A DNA stretch of 12,162 nt from the NCBI GenBank assembly GCA_946222435.1, contig CAMIOJ010000031.1, positions 1-12,162 of the forward strand. The letters are read 5' to 3'. Position numbers and translations under genes: made by a program. The DNA is from an uncultured Micrococcus sp. Lineage in GTDB: Bacteria > Actinomycetota > Actinomycetes > Actinomycetales > Micrococcaceae. Below, piece by piece: positions 6,396 to 10,439 of this stretch. The notes beneath the pieces were generated by a model. That model was not told where the DNA came from, ran no database searches, and saw only the letters and a program-made list of their open reading frames with translations. Each line of letters opens with the position of its first letter. The first letter of the stretch is position 1.

Positions 6396-6420
6396 GTGCC
6401 CCTTTGCACGTGACGGGCAC
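6396..6420 (-). promoter_or_regulatory. Inverted repeat over the ribosome-binding site of the aldehyde dehydrogenase gene
   Basis: GTGCCC at 6396-6401 and GGGCAC at 6415-6420 form a 6-bp stem. In the minus-strand mRNA, the arm nearest the ATG overlaps the AAAGGGG ribosome-binding site, so folding could mask it. It may also be a protein-binding palindrome. Confidence 0.35.
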
Positions 6421-6573
6421 GGCATCCGGGAGGGTGTGTCCACGGTGACGCCGCGCGGCGGGTGTGATGCAGGTCTCCATCCTCGGGCAGGACCGACGGG
6501 CACGTCCACCGACGCGGGGCGCCGTGCCGCACCGGCCCTCTTCCTCTGCTCCCGGAGGCTGGGGCAGACTCGG

Positions 6574-6595
6574 CGCGAGCACGCATCTCGCGTGC
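6574..6595. repeat. Two interleaved inverted repeats upstream of the MBL-fold gene
   Basis: CGCGAG (6574-6579) with CTCGCG (6587-6592), and GCACGC (6579-6584) with GCGTGC (6590-6595), share bases and cannot form together. They lie 45 nt before the MBL-fold start in the 245-bp divergent region, where an operator would be expected. No regulator family is recognised. I saw no good TANNNT promoter in this gap. Confidence 0.4.
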
Positions 6596-6639
6596 GGAAA
6601 TCGGACACCGGATCGAGCAGCACGAAGAGAGGAGATGCC

Positions 6640-7293
6640 ATGACCACCGAGCTCACCCTGTGGGGCCAGTCCGCCGTCCGGCTGGAGCGGGACGGCCGGA
6701 GGATCGGCTTCGACCCGGGCGCCTTCAGCGACGCCGCCGTCCTGGCCGGCGTGGAGACCGTGCTGATCACCCACCTGCACCCGGACCATGTGGTGCCCGA
6801 GCGGGTGGCGGCGGCCGTGGACGCCGGTGCCCGTGCCGTCTGGGCCCCCGAGGACCTGGTGGAACAGCTCGCGGCAGCCGGCCTGCCCCGGAAGGTGCTG
6901 CACACCGCCGTGCCCGGAGACGTCTTCTCCGCCGGCGGATTCGAGGTACGGGTGCTCGGCGGAGAGCACGCCCTGATCCACGAGGACGTCCCGCGCCCGG
7001 ACAACGCCGCCTACCTGGTGGACGGCGCCCTGCTGCACCCCGGCGACTCGTTCCCCGCGCTGCCCGAGGGTGTGGAGGTGGACACCCTGCTGCTGCCGGT
7101 GAGCGCCCCCTGGATGAAGATCTCCGAGGCGGTCGAGTACGTCCGCACCCTCCGCCCGCGCACCGCGATCCCCATTCACGACGCGATCCTGTCCCGTGAC
7201 GGCCGCTCCGTGGTGGACGGGATGCTCCCGACGCTCGTCCCCGAGGGCACGCAGTACCTGAGGCTCGGCCTCGGCAGCGCCCACCGGCTCTGA
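6640..7293 (+). CDS. MBL-fold metal-dependent hydrolase (UlaG/UPF0173-like)
   Basis: A metallo-beta-lactamase-fold protein of 217 aa. The metal-binding motif is THLHPDH (His45, His47, Asp49, His50), with further ligands likely His110 in GGEHALIH, Asp136 in LHPGDS and His180 in IPIHD. The early GFDPGAF and the absence of a long glyoxalase-type insert resemble the UlaG/YtkL branch (lactonases and hydrolases of mostly unknown substrate). The ATG at 6640-6642 is preceded by GAGAGGAG; the longer upstream reading to 6388 runs into the divergent promoter region. It is divergent from the aldehyde dehydrogenase gene and is followed after 152 nt by the nucleoside hydrolase gene on the same strand. Its substrate is unknown. 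Confidence 0.88.
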   Translation: MTTELTLWGQSAVRLERDGRRIGFDPGAFSDAAVLAGVETVLITHLHPDHVVPERVAAAVDAGARAVWAPEDLVEQLAAAGLPRKVLHTAVPGDVFSAGGFEVRVLGGEHALIHEDVPRPDNAAYLVDGALLHPGDSFPALPEGVEVDTLLLPVSAPWMKISEAVEYVRTLRPRTAIPIHDAILSRDGRSVVDGMLPTLVPEGTQYLRLGLGSAHRL

Positions 7294-7298
7294 GGTAC

Positions 7299-7314
7299 GC
7301 GCCGTTCGCGGCGC
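7299..7314 (+). terminator. UUCG-loop hairpin terminator after the MBL-fold gene
   Basis: GCGCCG (7299-7304) and CGGCGC (7309-7314) enclose a TTCG tetraloop 5 nt after the stop. A pyrimidine-rich TCTTCTCTCTCTCT run follows at about 7323-7336. Confidence 0.6.
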
Positions 7315-7341
7315 CTCGCCGAGTCTTCTCTCTCTCTGCGC

Positions 7342-7399
7342 CGAACCAGAGGAAGTGGCCCCCTCCGGGCGGTGTGAAGTGACCGATTCCTCTGGTTCG
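7342..7399. repeat. 13-bp inverted repeat with 32-nt spacer
   Basis: CGAACCAGAGGAA at 7342-7354 is perfectly repeated in inverted orientation at 7387-7399. The spacer carries GAAGTG again (7352-7357 and 7376-7381). It lies between the MBL-fold terminator and the nucleoside hydrolase start. It may be a second terminator, an operator pair or a short mobile repeat; copy number in the genome would decide. Confidence 0.6.
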
Positions 7400-7432
7400 A
7401 CGCCAGGGCCCGTCTCGTGCGACGCCGGCCGA

Positions 7433-7438
7433 TAGGGT
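7433..7438 (+). promoter_or_regulatory. -10 element (TAGGGT) of the nucleoside hydrolase gene
   Basis: TAGGGT fits TANNNT and ends 7 nt before the GTG at 7446, the distance expected when the transcript starts at the start codon itself. No clear -35 is present. The same bases include AGGG, which could instead act as a ribosome-binding site. Confidence 0.4.
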
Positions 7439-7445
7439 GCTGGGC

Positions 7446-8489
7446 GTGAGCACACGGATCCTGGCCGACGTGGACACCGGCATCGACGACGCGTGCGCGC
7501 TGATCCAGCTCGCCGGGTGCGGCGCGGAGCTGGCCGCCGTGACGACCGCCGGCGGCAACGCGACCGCGCGGGAGTGCGCCCTCAACACCCTCGGACTGCT
7601 GGAGCTGCTGGGGCTGGGCCACGTGGAGGTCGCGGTCGGGGCCGAGGCGCCGCTGCGACGTCCGGCCGAGACCACGCCGGAGACGCACGGCGAGGGCGGG
7701 ATCGGCCACGCCCGGGTGCCGCGCCTGCCGGAGCGGCTGTCCCCCCGGTCCGCCGTGGACGTGTGGGTGGACGAGCTGCGCGCCCGCCCGGGTGAGACGA
7801 CCATCCTGTGCACCGCTCCGCTGACCAACCTGGCCCTGGCCCTGCGCGCGGAGCCGCGGCTTCCGGAGCTCGCGGCGGGGATTGTGGTCATGGGCGGGGC
7901 CTTCCTGTACCCGGGCAACACGACGCCCACCGCCGAGTGGAACACCTGGTGCGACCCGGACGCCGCCAAGGAGGTCTACGCGGCCTTCGAGGGGCTGCCC
8001 CAGGAGCGGCTGCCCCTGGTGTGCTCGTTGGAGACCACCGAGCGGATCGAGTACACCCCGGCCCTGCTGGACGGGCTGCTCACGGGGGCCGGAGCCCGGG
8101 CCGTGGGCTGGGCCGTGGACCGGGCGCGGCAGGACGGGCCCGTGGCGGACACGGGCGTGCCCGTGCTGGACGTGCTGGCGGACGCGCTGCGGTTCTACTT
8201 CGAGTTCCACCATGACTACGACCAGGGCTACGTGGCGCACCTGCATGACCTGTTCGCCGCCCAGGCCGCGGCCGGGGTGGCCGCGTACGGCACGGCAGCC
8301 ACCGTGGTGGACGTGGAGGCGGACTCGGACCTGCTGCGCGGCACCACCGTCCACGACGACAGACACATCTGGGGCCGCCGCCCGAACGCGCGACGCGTCA
8401 CGGGCAACGACCCCAGTGCGGTGTTCGCGGCCTTCGCTCAGGCGGCCGCGGCGGTGGCGGAGCGCTCGGAGGGCTCCACGAGGCGGTAG
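7446..8489 (+). CDS. Inosine-uridine type nucleoside hydrolase
   Basis: A cytoplasmic N-ribohydrolase of 347 aa that splits a nucleoside into base and ribose. The calcium/ribose site DVDTGIDD at 8-15 (Asp8, Asp10, Asp14, Asp15) is intact. Other expected elements are TTAGGN (33-38), MGGAF (149-153), the block from Asn158 to Asp170 (with Glu164, Asn166 and Asp170) and the late His267-Asp268 pair. Length is slightly above the usual 310-330 owing to an Ala-rich tail. The start is GTG at 7446; a GTG three codons earlier (7437) overlaps the putative -10 and is less likely. The 3' end overlaps the convergent yhhQ-like gene by 52 bp. Substrate preference is not readable. The neighbour raises the possibility of a queuosine hydrolase (QueK-like); generic purine or pyrimidine ribosides are the default. 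Confidence 0.9.
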   Translation: MSTRILADVDTGIDDACALIQLAGCGAELAAVTTAGGNATARECALNTLGLLELLGLGHVEVAVGAEAPLRRPAETTPETHGEGGIGHARVPRLPERLSPRSAVDVWVDELRARPGETTILCTAPLTNLALALRAEPRLPELAAGIVVMGGAFLYPGNTTPTAEWNTWCDPDAAKEVYAAFEGLPQERLPLVCSLETTERIEYTPALLDGLLTGAGARAVGWAVDRARQDGPVADTGVPVLDVLADALRFYFEFHHDYDQGYVAHLHDLFAAQAAAGVAAYGTAATVVDVEADSDLLRGTTVHDDRHIWGRRPNARRVTGNDPSAVFAAFAQAAAAVAERSEGSTRR

Positions 8490-9202
8490 GTGGGCTCGTG
8501 CCGCTTGAGCCAGCGGATCACCACCAGCGTGAGCGGGACGATCAGGATCTCGACGAGCGACTTGTAGATGTAGCCGGTGAACGTGTAGTTCGCGAGCTCG
8601 GCCAGGCTGATGGTGCCGGCGAACGCGACGAGGCAGAACACCAGGGTGTCCAGGAATTCGCCGACGAGCGTGGACAGGATCAGGCGCAGGGCGACGCTGC
8701 GCTCCTTCATCCGCTCCTTCATGCGGGAGACGATCTTCGCGTTGACCAGGCTGCCCACGAAGAACCCGGCGAGGCCGGCGAGGGTCAGGCGCAGGGTGGG
8801 GGCGAGCGCCTGGTTCCAGGCCTCGAAGCCCTCCACCGGCGTGGTCAGGGCGACGACCTGGTAGGTCACGGCGGCCACGATCAGCATCAGGAAGCCGATG
8901 TAGATGGCGCGGCGCGCGCGGCGGTAGCCGTACACCTCGGCGAGGATGTCGCCCACGATGTAGGCGATCGGGAAGAGGAACGCGCCGCCGTCGAAGATCA
9001 GCGGTCCGCCGCCGTAGAAGAGGTCGCTGAAGACCGGGATGGTGGGACCGTAGAAGAGCTTCGCGGCGGTCACGCCGGAGAGCAGGAGGACGCCGACGAA
9101 GATGCCGACGAAGAGGTCGTAGTGGCTGTGGGGCACCTCCGCGTACTGCGGGGCGCCCTGCCCAGAGGCGGGCCTGTCTGTGGTGTCAGTGGTGGTAGTC
9201 AC
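8438..9202 (-). CDS. yhhQ: Queuosine precursor transporter (YhhQ / Vut_1 family)
   Basis: A membrane protein of 254 aa with about six hydrophobic segments (roughly 29-48, 72-88, 98-118, 136-155, 172-195 and 212-231). The family motif D-x-x-x-E-V-Y-G appears as DILAEVYG at 85-92, followed by RRARR; VNAKIVSRMKERMK (153-166) and VGEFLDTLVFC (180-190) are also family-like. YhhQ proteins import queuosine precursors (preQ0, preQ1, or queuine in salvaging bacteria), which Tgt then places in tRNA. No tgt or que gene is in the window. The start is GTG at 9200-9202 without a good ribosome-binding site; a start several codons further in is possible, since the first 25 residues are low-complexity. The 3' end overlaps the nucleoside hydrolase gene. 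Confidence 0.9.
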   Translation of the reverse strand: MTTTTDTTDRPASGQGAPQYAEVPHSHYDLFVGIFVGVLLLSGVTAAKLFYGPTIPVFSDLFYGGGPLIFDGGAFLFPIAYIVGDILAEVYGYRRARRAIYIGFLMLIVAAVTYQVVALTTPVEGFEAWNQALAPTLRLTLAGLAGFFVGSLVNAKIVSRMKERMKERSVALRLILSTLVGEFLDTLVFCLVAFAGTISLAELANYTFTGYIYKSLVEILIVPLTLVVIRWLKRHEPTYRLVEPSERSATAAAA

Positions 9203-9270
9203 CGGAACATCGAACCAGATTCCGCCCGGATGTGTGAGCCGCGGCCCGGCCTGCAGCTCTTCCCCTCGCC

Positions 9271-9318
9271 CCCGACGACGGCGCCGTCGCCTCCGGAGGG
9301 CGAGCGGCCGTCGTCGGG
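9271..9318. terminator. Second hairpin downstream of tRNA-Ala
   Basis: A 12-bp stem pairs 9271-9282 (CCCGACGACGGC) with 9307-9318; the loop itself holds the palindrome CTCCGGAG. It lies between the tRNA-Ala terminator and yhhQ and would back up transcription arrest. No promoter for yhhQ was recognised in this gap. Confidence 0.5.
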
Positions 9319-9352
9319 CCCTCCCCGGGCGCGTGGACGGGCCCGGACATGC

Positions 9353-9400
9353 GGAAGGGCCCCGCCGGCCTCGGTCTTCCGAGTCCGGCGGGACCCTTCC
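9353..9400 (-). terminator. tRNA-Ala terminator
   Basis: A 48-nt hairpin 8 nt downstream of the tRNA pairs 9353-9374 with 9379-9400 around a 4-nt loop. Two positions do not pair as Watson-Crick; one of them (9360/9393) becomes a G-U wobble only in minus-strand RNA, consistent with selection on the tRNA transcript. Confidence 0.8.
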
Positions 9401-9407
9401 CCTTCGG

Positions 9408-9480
9408 TGGAGGCAAGGGGACTCGAACCCCTAACCCCCTGCTTGCAAAGCAGGTGCGCTACCAATTGCGCCATGCCCCC
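9408..9480 (-). tRNA. tRNA-Ala (anticodon TGC)
   Basis: A 73-nt cloverleaf on the minus strand. The acceptor GGGGGCA pairs with TGCCTCC and contains the G3-U70 wobble, the identity mark for alanyl-tRNA synthetase. The D arm is GCGC/GCGC, the anticodon stem CCTGC/GCAGG has loop TTTGCAA (anticodon TGC), and the T arm is AGGGG-TTCGAGT-CCCCT. The discriminator is A; the 3' CCA is not encoded. Confidence 0.98.
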
Positions 9481-9514
9481 GTGTGCTGTCCAGCCCACGG
9501 CTGCCCAGTCGTGT

Positions 9515-9534
9515 GGACCCACTCTAGCGGGTCC
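9515..9534 (-). promoter_or_regulatory. -10 element of tRNA-Ala inside a small inverted repeat
   Basis: TAGAGT on the minus strand (9521-9526) lies 40 nt upstream of the tRNA 5' end. It falls within the loop of a GGACCC/GGGTCC stem (9515-9520 and 9529-9534). No strong -35 is visible. The hexamer is identical to the -10 proposed for tRNA-Ile. Confidence 0.45.
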
Positions 9535-9539
9535 GGCCC

Positions 9540-9686
9540 TCAGCGGATCTCCGGCTCCTCGTCCGGGAGTCCGTCCGTGGCGGAGGCCCAGACCTCGCGG
9601 TCCTGCCGGGCCTGCTGCCAGGAGCGGATGCCCCAGGCCGCCGCTGCGGCGGCCGCTGCCACGGCCACCCTGCTGAGCTTCGACAC
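9540..9686 (-). CDS. DLW-39 family small membrane protein
   Basis: A 48-codon gene between tRNA-Ile and tRNA-Ala. Translation gives a short basic start (MSKLSR), a hydrophobic run of Val/Ala at 7-17 ending in WGI, then QQARQDREVWASATD and an acidic end. This is the layout of the actinobacterial DLW-39 proteins: about 40 aa, one membrane helix and a terminal D-L-W/ATD motif, typically encoded between these two tRNA genes. Here the motif reads REVW rather than DLW, and the tail is about 9 residues longer. The start is GTG at 9684-9686, with a perfect AGGAGG 7 nt upstream. The function of the family is unknown. Confidence 0.82.
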   Translation of the reverse strand: MSKLSRVAVAAAAAAAAWGIRSWQQARQDREVWASATDGLPDEEPEIR

Positions 9687-9721
9687 GTCGTGCCTCCTGA
9701 GGAGTGGGGTCCCGAGACGGC

Positions 9722-9746
9722 CGAGGCCCCGTGGAACGGGGCCTCG
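9722..9746 (-). terminator. Terminator hairpin after tRNA-Ile
   Basis: A perfect 11-bp stem, CGAGGCCCCGT at 9722-9732 and its complement at 9736-9746, closes a GGA loop. It begins 13 nt past the 3' end of tRNA-Ile and precedes the DLW-39 gene. Confidence 0.7.
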
Positions 9747-9759
9747 AGTGCTGTGGGAG

Positions 9760-9833
9760 TGGGCGTACCAAGACTTGAACTTGGGACCTCTTCGTTATCA
9801 GCGAAGCGCTCTAACCGCCTGAGCTATACGCCC
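9760..9833 (-). tRNA. tRNA-Ile (anticodon GAT)
   Basis: A 74-nt cloverleaf on the minus strand: acceptor GGGCGTA/TACGCCC, D arm GCTC/GAGC with a 9-nt loop, anticodon stem CTTCG/CGAAG with loop CTGATAA (anticodon GAT), and T arm CCAAG-TTCAAGT-CTTGG. The discriminator is A and CCA is not encoded. The Ile-Ala tRNA pair downstream of gyrA is a standard actinobacterial arrangement. Confidence 0.98.
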
Positions 9834-9841
9834 TCATCGCC

Positions 9842-9869
9842 GTGATGCACGGGAGAAACCGTGCTTCAC
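9842..9869 (-). other. Hairpin in the 5' leader of tRNA-Ile
   Basis: GTGA-T-GCACGG (9842-9852) pairs with CCGTGC-T-TCAC (9859-9869), with one internal mismatch and a 6-nt loop. It lies 8 nt before the mature tRNA 5' end, inside the leader predicted from the promoter at 9881-9909, so it may be a processing determinant. Confidence 0.5.
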
Positions 9870-9880
9870 AACGAGAAAGA

Positions 9881-9909
9881 ACTCTACAGGACCGGAGCCG
9901 CCGGCGCAA
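9881..9909 (-). promoter_or_regulatory. Promoter of tRNA-Ile
   Basis: On the minus strand, TTGCGC (9904-9909) and TAGAGT (9881-9886) are separated by 17 nt, giving a start near 9874 and a leader of about 40 nt. The -35 falls in the loop of the preceding terminator hairpin. Confidence 0.6.
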
Positions 9910-9926
9910 ATCGCGGGCGGCTCCGG
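9892..9926 (-). terminator. Terminator of the gyrA-DUF3566 operon
   Basis: A perfect 11-bp stem, CCGGAGCCGCC at 9892-9902 and its complement at 9916-9926, has a 13-nt loop and lies 36 nt past the DUF3566 stop. The minus-strand RNA continues with a moderately T-rich stretch. A shorter GGCCGGC/GCCGGCC palindrome (9945-9960) directly follows the stop. Confidence 0.65.
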
Positions 9927-9962
9927 ACGGTGGGGTAACGCGGAGGCCGGCCAGCCGGCCGG

Positions 9963-10439
9963 TCAGTCGTCCGTCAGGGTCACCCCGAGGCCGCCGACGA
10001 GGGCGGCGGAGACGTTGTAGAGGGCCGCGAGCACCACGGACAGCAGGGTCAGCAGGACCACGTTCATCACGGCGACGATCGTGGCCAGGGAGGCCACGGT
10101 GCCGAGCGGCGCGAGGTGCTGGACCGTGTAGTTGCCGGACTCGGCGCCGAGCACGGTGCCGAGCACGTCGTTCACGCGGTCGAAGATCCCGGCCAGATCC
10201 ATCAGCGAGTACAGGCCCACCGCACCGATCACGGTGATGATGCCCAGCGCCACGGACAGCAGGAAGCCGAGCTTCATGGCCGACCAGACGTCCACCCGGG
10301 AGATCAGCAGCCGTGCGCGCCGCTGCTTGGCCTTGGGAGCCGAGCGGACCAGGCCCTCCTTGCCGGTGCGCTGCGCGGGGCGGGCGGACCGGGTGCCGGC
10401 GGCGCCGGACTGGGGGCGCGATGAGGCCGAAGTGCTCAC
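9963..10439 (-). CDS. DUF3566 membrane protein downstream of gyrA
   Basis: A protein of 158 aa. A disordered basic N-terminus (1-45, Ser/Arg/Lys-rich) precedes two membrane segments at about 56-80 and 116-142, separated by a short loop (DRVNDVLGTVLGAESGNY). It ends in GLGVTLTDD. This matches the DUF3566 family found next to gyrA throughout Actinobacteria; no biochemical role is established. The GTG start (10437-10439) overlaps the gyrA stop in a GTGA arrangement, with GGAGGAG 5 nt upstream inside gyrA, so translation is probably coupled. It is the last gene of the operon before the terminator. Confidence 0.92.
   Translation of the reverse strand: MSTSASSRPQSGAAGTRSARPAQRTGKEGLVRSAPKAKQRRARLLISRVDVWSAMKLGFLLSVALGIITVIGAVGLYSLMDLAGIFDRVNDVLGTVLGAESGNYTVQHLAPLGTVASLATIVAVMNVVLLTLLSVVLAALYNVSAALVGGLGVTLTDD

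Noticed and set aside
4907..6448. 513-codon plus-strand open frame opposite the aldehyde dehydrogenase gene
   Set aside because: Antisense shadow in GC-rich DNA: low-complexity Gly/Val/His/Arg protein, no family motif, and it runs through the 18-bp terminator hairpin region.
6395..6586. 64-residue N-terminal extension of the aldehyde dehydrogenase frame
   Set aside because: The family begins at the internal ATG with AAAGGGG; the extension is intergenic sequence.
5015..9202. Genomic island inserted at tRNA-Ala
   Set aside because: No integrase, transposase or duplicated tRNA 3' end is present; only gene-order reasoning supports a rearrangement.
9203..9270. preQ1-type riboswitch before the yhhQ-like gene
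   Set aside because: I could not find the short hairpin plus A-rich tail arrangement of preQ1 aptamers; only a weak bulged stem next to the start codon is visible.
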